DNA of 64,000 nucleotides, taken from assembly GCA_025617745.1 (NCBI GenBank), contig CM046853.1:61084616-61148615 (forward strand). Reading direction: 5' to 3'. This DNA is from Heliocidaris erythrogramma (taxonomy: Eukaryota; Echinodermata; Echinoidea; Camarodonta; Echinometridae). The number at the start of each line of letters is the position of its first letter. The first letter of the stretch is position 1. Both the position numbers and the translations under genes were made by a program. The notes under the pieces were generated by a model. The model saw only the letters and a program-made list of their open reading frames with translations. It ran no database searches and had not been told where the DNA came from. This document shows positions 42,800 through 54,351 of this stretch, in pieces.

Positions 42800-43099
42800 A
42801 CAATGTGATCCAATAGGTCTGTACATGTATTTGAAACTTGAGGTGTAGTATGAGATCAAAAGTGATGTGAAGTCGGGTGTGGAATAATCACCACTGAAGT
42901 CTGAAGGGCGAGTGATGATTATGATTTGAGGATGAGGAAGGAGAGGGATATGTTGAGATAACGGACAACAGAAGGTGGAGATATGGATATAAAATAGAGG
43001 TGAAGATAAAGGAAGAGGGTATATAACAAGAATCGTTCTGATTGGAGATGTGCAGGTCCATTCGTATGTCAACAAGTATGAACATTAAGTACAACAATA

Positions 43100-43482
43100 G
43101 AGTACCGAAGTGTGACGTCATCAAATTTTGATTTTTGTATTTCAGTATTTTTATGACCATATTTAGGTAGAGCATGATGCAAAACGTTCACACATCAAAT
43201 TTGACATGAATCGGTTTATCTAATTATCTAATTAGCCCCATTGAAGTCAGTGTAAATTGGCCTGGTTCTTAACAGTTTGGAACCAGGCCAATTTAACACT
43301 GACTTCAATGGGGCTAAGGAGGTATTCATGCGGCCATATCTCGGGGCCCAATGAGCCAATTGCCATAAAATTTGGGCTCTGGATGTTTTTCACCATGTTC
43401 CTTACCATGTTCCTTTGAGATATGGTATAAAAAATGTCAAAATGAAAAAATAGCTTTTTGTGACGTCATCACTTCGGTACTC
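43100..43482. mobile_element. TA-flanked MITE, family M, member 1 (383 bp)
   Basis: Ends GAGTACCGAAGTGTGACGTC and complement CACTTCGGTACTC, flanked by TA on both sides (Tc1/mariner-like target). The centre is a 37-bp-arm hairpin (43232-43268 against 43280-43317, one indel). Member 2 at 54025-54250 shares the ends. Confidence 0.75.
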
Positions 43483-44899
43483 TATAAGTTAAGATCATCT
43501 CTTGGATTAAAGTAAGCGGTAAACATGATTAAAGCTCACAGTCCGCAACTACAAGGATGCGTTCATAAACTTTTGATTAGACATTGAAAATTGGCATTTT
43601 TAAAAGTATCAGAAATGTCATGTTTATGAACAAGATGATCCGAGAAAATTTGTCACTTTTTCTCTACATTTTTTTTTCATTGCATATATTCTTTCTTTTC
43701 CTTTTTTTTTTTTGCTTAAGTCCTTTTTTACTTATTTTCTGTTTTTTGTTGTTGTTAACCGTTAAAACGTCCTTTTAAACATTTTTCTTTTACATTTTAC
43801 CCAGGAAATATTGCAATTGACCACCGTAAATGAGTGGTAGAGGAGAAGCTCGAATGTTCTACATTGATAAACGGTTTTCCACTCACTCCTACAATCGGGA
43901 GCAAAACTAAGGAAAAGCCCAAAGGCTTGAGAAAGAGTCTAGAAATTCAGCAAGGCGACTTACGTTCAGAAGTTGAACCTTTGCAAATGCTCTTTTATAC
44001 ACTCTATCCTATATTGGGAGCGCAATATTTAGCAGGAGTCATATTATGAAACTTACATGATATAGCGAGCAAAGCAATTACATCTTTATTTTTTCAAATT
44101 TTGAACCCTTTAAGCTACTTAAGAACTATATACGGGGGGGGGGGCGAAATTACGAGATCCTGAAAGAAAATAATTATGCGAGGGAGCAAAGCGACGGAGC
44201 TTTGGAAAATTTTCGCATTTCAAACCTTCAAAAACTAGATTTTTTGAAGGTTAGTGCATTGAAGATTAGTGCATTTACCCTGCGGATATGGGGGCGCATA
44301 AGTTTTATGATTTTTCTTAATTTCCCTCTTTTTTTTCTTTCTCCCATTTGCGTTTTTTCGCCCCCTCCAAGTGCCGCCCGGGGCACGTGTCCCCTGCCCC
44401 CTAGATACGCCACTGACCGAAGCAACCGAGCGGGGGAGGGACTTTTTCAAAATTCTGTCTATAAAAGTTGCATTTTAGAGCTTCCCAAAATGGTTTTTAA
44501 TGAAAAGAAGGAATGCACGGATCTACGCCAATGGACAGAACCCCTTAATTGAGAATAACAATACGAACGAACAAATTTTCTTCGATATTTTCGCATTGAA
44601 ATAATGGCATATTCCTACTTCTAATCATTAAAGATTGAATGTGATGGTGTTTCAAAATCAAACATAATGAGTTTGGATAATTATTAGTTTTGAGTTAATA
44701 TATCATAATTCTTATATATCTTATCCAAAAATATTGGGGGAATGATAATACAGGCCATCCCCCCTGCCTCAACTTTGTTTTGTTTTGTTTGTTTTTGTTT
44801 TTTTGTTGGGGGGATATCGCTATCGCTATCGATAATCGCTTTTTCACCATCTTGATCAGCTTTAGGTGGGGTGCAAAGATCTTCCTCTTCTCATCCTGC
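43483..44899. other. Intergenic, repeat-edge phrases, no gene seen
   Basis: T-rich at 43655-43760. A phrase like GCACGTGTCCCCTGCCCCCT and GATACGCCACTGACCGAAG (44384-44422) resembles common repeat edges. GTTAGTGCATT/GATTAGTGCATTT duplicates at 44250-44278. Nothing codes convincingly. Confidence 0.35.
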
Positions 44900-45094
44900 A
44901 TTATCTCCTCCTCAAACACTTATGTATATAAACCTAAAACTTCCATTTGCAATTTTATATCACTAAATGTTAAGGGTATTCGAGAGAAAAATAAGAGATG
45001 AGGTATTTTTAAATGGTGTAAAGAAAAGAGTGGACATATTATTTTTCTGCAGGAAACCTTCAGTACTCAAGATATAGTCAATAACTGGAACTCT

Positions 45095-45520
45095 ATGTGG
45101 GATGGGAATTGCATTTACAGTCATGGTACAAATCACAGTAAAGGCGTTATGATATTAATTGATAAAGGGGTCGATATTAAATTAAAACACACTATTGTGG
45201 ATTTGGAAGGCAGGTACATTTTCACAATCGGGTCGTTAAAAAATCAACAGGTAATACTTGGAAACGTTTACTTCCCTGTTGGAAGTAAAGAACAGGAACA
45301 ACTAGAGTTTTTGCATAAGATTATTCAGATTTTAGAAAAGGAGGAATTTAAAAATAAACCTTTTGTTGTAGGAGGAGATTTCAATATGGTTAGGGATATA
45401 TATTTAGATTACAAAGGAGGTAATATTAATAAAAAGCAATCCAAGCTAAGTATGCAGTTTGAAGATTTTTTAATTAAATACAAGGCACTAGACATAATGG
45501 CGATTACAAAATGCCACAAA
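45095..45520 (+). pseudogene. LINE endonuclease domain fragment
   Basis: Open segment of the LINE carrying the middle of the APE-like endonuclease: GVMILIDKGVDI, VILGNVYFPVGS (metal-site strand) and VVGGDFNMV. Frame is lost near 45520 and resumes in another frame with FTYHQEKPYMQSRLDYW. Confidence 0.75.
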
Positions 45521-46359
45521 AAAACAATTTACATATCATCAAGAAAAGCCTTACATGCAAAGTAGATTGGATTATTGGGTAATTTCAGATGTTTTAAAGG
45601 AGAAAGTGCTACATTGTAAAATAATACCTTCATTATCACCCGATCACTCAGCAATAGAGTTGAATATTAATTTCATTGCTATTAATCCTGTGAAAAAACA
45701 GGTCACTGGAAATTTAATAATAGTTTATGTAATGATAAAGAATATGTTAAAAGTATGAAAGAAGAAATAACTCGTTTAAAACTAAAATTATCCAAGGAGA
45801 TTACAGATGGTAGAATATTATGGGATTATGTTAAAATGGAAATTCGAGGTTTTACTAGAAAATACTCCAAGAAAAAAGCTAAGGAAAGAAAGGAGAAGGT
45901 TGCCAGGTTAAAAGATGAAATTGTAAAAATAGAAGAAGAACTACAACAGCGACCAGCACATAGGAAAAGTGATCTGATTGAGACTCTGGCAAGAAAAAGG
46001 AATGAATTAAAAACAATTTACGCTTATGTAAATGAAGGTATAAAAATCAGATCTCGAGCGCCATGGTTTGAAAATGGGCAAAGGGAAACTGCATATTTTA
46101 AACAGTTGTTAGAGTCCAAGGGGAGAAAAGGTATTATTAAAAAGTTGGAAGTGAAGGAAGATATAATTGACGACGAAATTGATATTTTAAAGGAAATCAG
46201 AATATTTTACTCAACATTGTATTCTAAATCAGAAGTAGTATTATGTGAGAACTCTATTTTTTCCCTAACAGTTTACCTAAACTAACCGAAAACCAAAAAA
46301 TCACTGTGAAGGAAAGATAAATCGAGGAGATTGTATTGAAATTCTAAAAGAAATGCAAA

Positions 46360-47146
46360 TGAATAAATCGCCTGGAAATGACGGATTGAATGTTGAGTTC
46401 TATATCACATTTTGGCAGGTAATCGGTGACTTAGTTGTTGATGCATTTTACTCTAAAGTATAAAGAATTGTCGCCATCTCAGAAACAAGCAATAATTACC
46501 CTTATACATAAAGAAGGTAAAGACCCGACGCTTATTAGTAACTATAGACATATTTCCCTACTCAATGTAGATTACAAAATTCTCACTAAGATACTCTCTA
46601 AGAGAATAAAAACTATTCTGAGTTATGTTGTGTCAGTTGATCAAGTAGGTTATTTAAATGATAGGAATATTGGCGAAGCTATCAGAATAATTAATGACAT
46701 GATTTTTCACACATCAAATTTTAGCAAACCAGGGTATTTATTAGCAATTGACTTCGAAAAGGCTTTCGATTCGGTGTCACATGTTTTTATTCAAAAGGTA
46801 TTAAACTCATTTGGTTTTGGACCGATATTCAGGGAATGGGTTTAAAATACTTTATTTTAATGCACAGAGCTGTGTCTTTAATGGAGGGTCATCAACCGGT
46901 TATTTCAAAGTCGAACGGCGGCTAAGGCAAGGAGACCCCCTGTCTCCATACCTCTTTATTTTGTGTATAGAGTGCCTTACTCACTGTATTCGTAACAATA
47001 ATTTGGTAAAGGGTATTCGTTTTGGCGAAACGGAAATTAAGCAAATTCTTTATGCTGATGATATGACAATATTTGTTCAAGTTTTAGACTCGATACATAG
47101 ACTGGAGGTAATCCTAGAGAATTTTAGAAAAATAATCTGGACTTAA
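46360..47146 (+). pseudogene. LINE reverse transcriptase domain fragment
   Basis: Contains, over three frames, the RT motifs in order: SPGNDG, ITLIHKEGKDPTLISNYRHI, GYLNDRNIGEAIRI, AIDFEKAFDS, RQGDPLSPY and YADD. The catalytic aspartates are still encoded. Frame changes near 46435 and 46830 make it non-functional as it stands. Confidence 0.8.
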
Positions 47147-48689
47147 GATTAATACGAATAAAACATTCATTTTGCCCCTGGGGCCCTCTGGGTCATCTGG
47201 AGTTATTTTTCCCTTTGGGAAGGAAGTTGATATAGTTAAAATATTAGGCATATATTTTTCATTAGATCCTGATGTTGCAGAAGAAATGAATTATAAAGAG
47301 ATCTTGAGTAAAATTAAAAAGTTACTAAACTGGTGGAAACAAAGGGATCTCACTTTGATTGGAAAGATCCATTTGTTAAAAACGTATGCGTACTCAAAAT
47401 TAATATATGTTAGCTCTCTGACTCCGGTGCCTGAATGGGTTTTTAAAGAAATCGATGATATCTGTTTCGATTTTTTTATGGCGAGGGAGGGACAAAATAA
47501 AAAGAAGCACCTTATATCTAGATTATAAACAAGGGGGGCTAAAGATGCTAAGTTTTAAACTTTTTGCTATGGTACAGAGGGTAATGTGGATCAAAAGACT
47601 CGTAACTGAAGATCAGAAGGTAAAATGGAAAAAATACTTTAAATTTCTCCTCAGACCATTCGGTCGTAATTTAATTTTTTATTGCAACCTTTCGCCTGAT
47701 ATGATCAATGTAAAGTTACCCAAATATTATCAGGAAATGCTTAGTATTTGGTTGGATGTGAATGTGTTTATTATAAAGGATATAAGTAATAAAAGAAACG
47801 AAATTTTCTTTAACAATAGATATATTCAGAAGAAAGGAAAACCATTTTTTCATGAAAGTCTTTTCCTTAAAAATACATTTAAATTGCATCATATTACGGA
47901 TGAAGAAGGTGCACTTAAGTCAGACACTTATTTCACATGTATGGGACTAGATGAAGAAGAAATAACAGTGATCAAATAAATATTTGCAAACACCCCTGGA
48001 GAATGGAAACGTGAATTTAAAGGGCATACTTTAGTTGATGGGTTAAAAATTGAATTTAGGTTCTGTAAAAAAGTTTTCCAATTTGAATCAGTATGTTCGA
48101 AGAATTTTTATAGGGCTTGTATTAATAAGATGGCCGATATTCCAATTAGTTTTCACAATTTAGAATCATCATACAATATGTCGATTAAAGAAATTGAAAA
48201 AGTCTTTTATCGTCCTAGATTAAGTACCTTGGACAACAAATTGAGAGAATTTCAATTTAAATTACTATATAATATTGTCTTTGTAAATCATCATCTACAC
48301 AGGTTTCAATTTATAGCAAGTAACAAATGTTCTTTTTGTGGGAAAGATGAGGAAACATATAGACATAATATTTATGGATTGTGAGACAGTAGGGACATTG
48401 TGGAAATTATGTAGTGTTCTGTTTAATCTTCCAATTCTTAAAGAATTAAGTTGGAAGGAAATCCATATTGGGGTAGATGAGACAGCTGAAAATAGACAAT
48501 TAGTTAATCATGTAGTTAATCATATAGTTTTAATAATTAAATATTTAATATACCTTGGGAGAGGAAAAAATAAGCCACCGAATGCGGAAGAGATACGAGA
48601 AAAGCTACTTAAGAGTAAAGAAGAAGAAAAGAAGATTGCATTCGAGCGAAACACATTTTAACAAGACATTATAAAACATGGGAACATCT

Positions 48690-49830
48690 AAACCCAGGTA
48701 GCAAGCCCATATGGGGCTCATGTAGGCCCCATATGGGTTTGCATATGGGTCCCACATGGGAATGCCCATATGGGCCCCATAAGATTTTGCACCCAAGTCC
48801 CATGTGGGTCCCATATGGGCCATCCCAGATCGCCAATATGGGTTCGGCCTGGGGCCCATCTGGGTATAAATGTGGGAATATGTGGGTAAAATATGGATTA
48901 TCCCGTATGGGTATTATCTGTGGGTTCCCATATGGGTCCCACATGGGAATGCCCACACGGGCCCCATAAGATTTTGCACCCAAGGCCCATGTGGGTCCCA
49001 TATGGGCCTTCCCAGATCGCCAATATGGGTTCGGCCTGGGGCCTATCTGGGTATAAATGTGGGCAATATGTGGGTAAAATATGGGCTATCCCTTATGGGT
49101 CGCACACGGGAATGCCCATATGGGCCCCATAAGATTTTGCACCCAAGGCCCATGTGGGTCCCATATGGGCCTTCCCAGATCGCCAATATGGGTTCGGCCT
49201 GGGGCCCATCTGGGTATAAATGTGGGAAATATGTGGGTAAAATATGGACTATCCCATATGGGTATTATCTGTGGGTTCCCATATGGGTCCCACATGGGAA
49301 TGCCCACACGGGCCCCATAAGTTTTTACACCCAAGGCCCATGTGGGTCCCATATGGGCCTTCCCAGATCGCCAATATGGGTTCGGCCTGGGGCCCATCTG
49401 GGTAAAAATGTGGGCAATATGTGGGTAAAATATGGGCTATCCCATATGGGTATTATCTGTCGGCTACCATATGGGTTCCACATGGGAATGCCCATATGGG
49501 CCCCAAAAGAATTTGCACCCAAGGCCCATATGGGGCCCATAAAGGCCGTCCATATGGCTAATATGGGTTCAGCCTGGGGCCAATCTGGGTATAAATGTGG
49601 GCAATATGTTGGCAAATACTAGGCTATCCCATATGGGTCCTACTCTGGAATGACCATATGGGGCCCCATAGTATTTTGCACACAAGGCCCATTGGGGACC
49701 CATATGGGCCATACCCGATGGCCCATATGGGTTTAATCTGGGGTCCATCTGGGTAATATATGGGAACAGTATGATTGATTCCATATATATTGTGTTCCCC
49801 CATGGGCCCCCTCATGGGCCCGAAATAATT
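48690..49830. repeat. 187-bp tandem repeat built on CCCATATGGG
   Basis: The marker GGTTCGGCCTGGGGCC occurs at 48841, 49028, 49191, 49379 and (one change) 49566. Spacings are 187, 163, 188 and 187; the short unit lacks about 24 bases. Each unit holds several self-complementary or near self-complementary words (CCCATATGGG, GGGCCCAT, CCCACATGGG). The last unit and the edges are more diverged. Open frames on both strands are by-products. Confidence 0.85.
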
Positions 49831-50160
49831 TAGGAACTGAGATTTACAATATGCCTATTTTGGTCTATTCATTCGATACAAGGGGACAACTCCTAAATCG
49901 GTTTTAAGGAAAGTCATGGGACACAAAGACTACTTGATCATGCAATCATCATCAGCCTCTCACCACAGCTATGCCAGTACAAAAAACAACAACATTAAAA
50001 TGATAAATGGGGGGTACTTGAAATATAAGTTGCCGGTGACCTGCCATGCAACCTGTGTACATACATGTATGTCACAAATAATGAGTATTGCCTGTGGAAT
50101 TTTGTCTTGAAAACAGACCTGTTTGCGCGGTCAACAAATTTCTGAGCATGCCTATATTAT
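49831..50160. other. Intergenic, nothing recognised
   Basis: No feature supported. Confidence 0.3.
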
Positions 50161-50860
50161 ATGAAGTACCCCCACCAAACTCGTTCACGCTGACATGTAT
50201 TCACTTATTGCTACATACCCAATAAATTTACTCCAGAGTAGTAATTAGATTATCAAAGTATATAAACATTTTTTATTATAAATATGCATCTATAAATGAT
50301 ATTTTCATCAAACAAGAATTTTGCTTTTAAGTTGGGAATAGGCAACGACATACATGTATTTTATATTGATCTGCAAATATATTTTCACTTATTCGTACAT
50401 GCCCATGAAATTTACTCCATAGCAGTAATTAGATTTCCATGAAATACCCCATAAATCCCATTCATGCAATCATGTATTCACTTATTTCTACATAGTTTTA
50501 CCCATTAAATAGTAAGTAATCATATTTCAAAGTAAACCTTTTTAATATTAGAAATTAATACTGTGTAGTTGGTAAGGAATTAATCCAAGTCCCTCGAATA
50601 GGACTAAAAGATTTCTTTCCCCCGGTTGCTTGCTTACAAACATACGCTAACTTGCTTTCTTAGCTGTCAGGTTAAATAAATTATCAATCAATTAACCACC
50701 ATAATGTTCATCTTACAAAAAAATCTGGAGATTTTTCATTTTAAGCTTGGGGATATGCAACGACATACATTATTGAAGTGAAATAAGCTTAGGAGTCTAC
50801 CATTACAAATGATAATGGGATTTTGATGGAATCATTTCTCATACAATTCATTTTGTGACA
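50161..50860. repeat. Degenerate direct repeats
   Basis: A phrase of the type GAAGTACCCCC, CATGTATTCACTTATT, CTACATA, AATTTACTCCA, AGTAATTAGATT occurs from 50163 and again, in part, from about 50384 and 50439. GCAACGACATACAT appears at about 50342 and 50757. Old and non-coding. Confidence 0.45.
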
Positions 50861-52701
50861 CATCACATGGTATTGGAAGTGTGTTTAGATACTGTAAGTA
50901 CAATTTCTAAAGCCTTGGCAACACACTTAAAACAAACTTAAAAGAAAAACACATTGTGAAAATAATAAATAATGGAATATTGTATTGGTTAGGTAGTTTA
51001 TATCACGGCTCCTTCTCACTATTGAAAAAAATATGCATCTGTTCGGAAGGGTCGACTCCGGATTATAGCTTGCCACTACATGTGTCATGTTAAGGCGATA
51101 CCCCGAAACAATTTCACACTATCCATTTTTCGCCATTAGTTCCTTCATAACGTGCAGGCTAGTGGAGTTCAGTGTCAAGCCCCATGAGTTTAGAATGTTC
51201 TTTCAGAAATGCATGTATCTTATCACAAAGAGCTGAGTAAGTAATATTTTAATACCCAAAGGTCCAGTTGGCGAATTCATCAAATAACAGAACGGCGGTC
51301 AGAAGTAGAATGAATTGATATACAATAGACTTTCTCCTCCAGTTGTAATCTCTAGGCCTCCTTCACCATGCATACATTAAAGATGATTAATATGTAGTAT
51401 TTGTTATTACAATCACATCATGCTATCCAAACGATAAGGTTAAACAATAGTTGTTTCCATCTGGCACTTCCTCATAATTATCCAAATTACTGGTCAACAT
51501 CTAATGAAGCTGCGGTTTTTGTTCATCAGTTGATTGTGCATTCATCCATAGTTGAGATGCATACACGACCAGGGCATGTTGAAAGGAGTTTTCCCGGCCT
51601 TCATAGTATTCATAGTAAACATTTCTTCAGTTCCGATTACTGCAAACATTTTCCTGCAGATACTACTTATGGTGCCACCTTAACAGCTTCATCCAGTTTG
51701 GATATAATCATGATATAATCTTAACACGTGCCAGAAGTCTTCTTCATTTTGTCCATCTAGAATATACGTTAATTTCTTTTTTTAGTTGTTACGTTACTGC
51801 TTATGCTGTTTCCTCGTACCGTTGTTGTTTTTCTCGTCTATTTGCTGGATCTGAAACGACAGAGTGAGATATATGTACATGTAACAAATTTCACAAAAAA
51901 TATTACACTAGCTTATTTACAATATTAAACTTTTGTAGTGAAATTTGCAAATATGCTACAATTTTTGATTACCAATGCAGATATTTTTTAAAAAGCAAAT
52001 CTAAATGTTCGCTCGTTTTTTCTCTCTCCTGCTCCTCCCCTTCTCTCTCTCACTCTCTCTATATACCACATATACGAGACATCATGCCGTTTCCATAAAA
52101 TAAAAAAAATCAAAGAGAGTTGGGTCCCACCCCCCCCCCCCCAAAAAAAAAAAGAAAAGAAAAAGGAAAAAAAGAAAACATATAGAAATATGGATAATAC
52201 CTATACCTATATTATAGCAGAAAATAAAATGGTGTATGGAATAAAGGTACAATACTGATACAGAAATAAGGGGAGGGGAGAGAAATAGAGTGCAAGAAAG
52301 GCAACTTTATAAAGATATCAAGATCATCTGTATATTTTGAGAATGGTAGTAATGACACATCAATTATTCATTTATGGCAGATGCTCCTCACATGAAGCGA
52401 ACAATAACATTATTATGACATAATAAACTATGACATTCATCTTGTCTTGAAATTGAAGCTGCATAATTATGTGCTCGATACACACTTGCCTAGTGAAATG
52501 ATTTTGATTTCTTAGCCCATATACATGGAAAGCCAGACCACTTAGTTAAACCAGGGAGTTACCACACAACCCCATGGTTATAAACAGACCAGTAGGGAAT
52601 GTAAACTATCCCGCGGTGGGTGAACGATATGACCCAGTCATACTTCTTTCCTCTTGGGCCTTGCAACTTAAACAATGGGAGTATTAAGCTAAGGTAAACT
52701 G
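50861..52701. other. Intergenic, no gene seen
   Basis: AT-rich with a CT-rich run at 52020-52062, a C/A homopolymer stretch at 52129-52160, and a GA-rich phrase after it. The open frame near 51401-51718 has no recognisable protein feature. Confidence 0.35.
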
Positions 52702-52924
52702 CACTATGAACATGGCGAACAAAGAAGCGGACAAAATATACAGCTCCTCATTGTACCTTCCACAATTGCCCTGGTAGACAAAAGAACATCCCTTCATTGC
52801 TATTATGTAAAAATATGTAGAACAGGTGTCACATGCATATTCACCTGTTCTGCTTATTTTACATAATAGTAATGAAGGGATGTTCTTTTGTCTACCAAAG
52901 CAATTGTTCATCGTGTTCATAGTG
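52702..52924. mobile_element. Foldback MITE, family F, copy 2 (223 bp)
   Basis: Matches 11277-11514: CACTATGAACA start, CAGCTCCTCATTGTACC, GACAAAAGAACATCCCTTCA and GTTCATAGTG end. The right arm lacks the GGTACAATGAGGAGC block, so it is shorter than the left. The central inverted repeat (AGAACAGGTG/CACCTGTTCT) is clear. Confidence 0.75.
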
Positions 52925-53272
52925 CTGGTATCTCAACTGAATTAACATTTCTCTATCAATTCACTCATAATAATCCCACAAAAGACAGTCATGGACCAGA
53001 AAATGTCACTGGATGGTACATCTCAGGCTATATATGTACTTTTAAATTAATAAACAATATCAAAGAGAAAATGGAATTTAGAAAGAAATGATAAGATATA
53101 AAAAGCAGCTTACCTTCAAAGAGTAGTGAGGTGGATGTGTAGTGCTTCCTTCGTAAGTAGTAGCAATGGAATGCCGTTTCCTCAAAAGGTGGCACAGGTT
53201 TGAAAAGTGGACTCAACCATTTGTACTAGGGGTCAAAAGCACATGGGGGTTGGGAGGTGCTTTCATTTTCTC
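52925..53272. other. Intergenic, nothing recognised
   Basis: No feature supported. Confidence 0.3.
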
Positions 53273-53987
53273 TTAAAGCAGATAATCGGAGAATTGTCCC
53301 ATAAAATAAGAAATAGGACAAATTATACATTTTTGGAAAGCTAATCCCCCAAAGAATACGATGAAATTAAATTTTAGAGATGTAAGCTTGTTCAAAAGGA
53401 TTATCAGGACTTTTTTTCAAGACCCCTGACAGGGTCTCAGATGAGCCACGAAAGCGAGAATTCTTGCACTAGAAAAATGACGTCATTCTCGGGACAGCTA
53501 GCTTACGGTATAGGACTTGACTGTACTGTAGCTGTATGGATCGTATATGTGTGTGTGGCTGCTGCAGTGATTCACCCAGTGGTTGATGGAATGACGGTGT
53601 GATTCCAGGTTCTAACATCTGAATCAGGGCCAAAATCAGACATTTTGTCGACAAGATTTTCAAAGATTGGAAGAAATCAGTAGCTTACCTCGAACCGTGA
53701 ACGTTATGTGCGCGCGCTGTATTGACGTGATCGTGAGCTAGCTAGAAGTAGAAGCAAGCAAGTGTGTCCCGAGTATTACGTCACATTTCCAAGGTTGAAA
53801 AAGAAACTGCTCGCGGGGCGAAAATATGCGAATATTTTGGCACACATTTGAAACAGAATAATATTAATTTATGAAAACCTATGGATTTCGAATGTTGATG
53901 GATTGTTTTAGGGCATCTTCCCCTTTCCGTTGATACCAAATTTATTGCATTTTGATTTGTTTGTACATCTCCGAGTAACTCCTTTAA
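53273..53987. mobile_element. TTAA-bounded element, family P, copy 2 (715 bp)
   Basis: Same ends and near-identical interior as 36048-36759, including GACAGGGTCTCAGATGAGCC and TGACGTGATCGTGAGCTAGC. The two copies differ by scattered substitutions and a few small indels. The high similarity suggests that both inserted recently. Confidence 0.8.
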
Positions 53988-54024
53988 GCACTTCTCACAT
54001 TCTTTAGGTCTGCATAGATTAATA

Positions 54025-54250
54025 GAGTACCGAAGTGCTGACGTCATATTCGCTCGTCGTCCAGGTTACTAGTTCTAAACAACAAAGCCCGTGCTTGAGG
54101 TTCACCGCGAAATCAGTCAAGCAACGGGCTGGAGCAGGGCAAATTCGGTGTATGGTGCTGGTGTGATCACCACGCCATTGTTCAGCACAAAATTGTTTAG
54201 AACCAACAACCTTGACAACTTGGGCGGTATGACGTCACACTTCGGTACTC
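54025..54250. mobile_element. TA-flanked MITE, family M, member 2 (226 bp)
   Basis: Ends GAGTACCGAAGTGCTGACGT and CACTTCGGTACTC with flanking TA match member 1 at 43100-43482. The interior is different and is itself a partial foldback (GGTTACTAGTTCTAAACAA against TTGTTTAGAACCAACAACC). Confidence 0.75.
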
Positions 54251-54351
54251 TATTACCGTTTGATAAGTTAGGGCCAGTATAATGACAACAAAATATGAAT
54301 TCAGTTTGCAAATGTGTACAATGTAGATCTTTAATAGTATGCTGATAATTT

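Larger units (their letters stand above)
44900..48665 (+). mobile_element. L1/Tx1-type LINE, decayed
   Basis: A non-LTR retrotransposon ORF2 spread over all three + frames. Endonuclease (APE-like): SLNVKGIREKN at about 44963, FLQET, then FVVGGDFNMV near 45363 and RLDYWVIS and SPDHSAIE near 45565-45660. Reverse transcriptase: SPGNDGLNVEFY near 46367; LLAIDFEKAFDSVSH (motif A, 46740); RQGDPLSPYLFILCIE (motif B, 46925); ILYADDMT (motif C, 47047). The C-terminus has a CxxC..H..C zinc-finger-like segment around 48327-48385. An in-frame TGA at 44999, a TAA at 47977 and about seven frame changes (near 45520, 45700, 46270, 46435, 46830, 47130, 47480 and 48365) kill it. No ORF1 is seen upstream. Clade call rests on motif spacing only. 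Confidence 0.85.

Noticed and set aside
44202..44552. 116-residue open frame upstream of the LINE, considered as a LINE ORF1
   Set aside because: No coiled coil, RRM or zinc knuckle is visible, and the sequence resembles repeat-edge phrases found elsewhere.
48733..49815. Long open frames on both strands across the 187-bp array, up to 250 residues, rich in Met-Gly-Pro-Tyr-Trp
   Set aside because: The peptides simply repeat with the DNA period, occur in several frames and on both strands at once, and have no domain. They are a by-product of the CCCATATGGG repeat.
51401..51718. Single 105-residue open frame between repeats
   Set aside because: No recognisable domain, splice context or codon bias; length is within chance expectation for this much AT-rich DNA.
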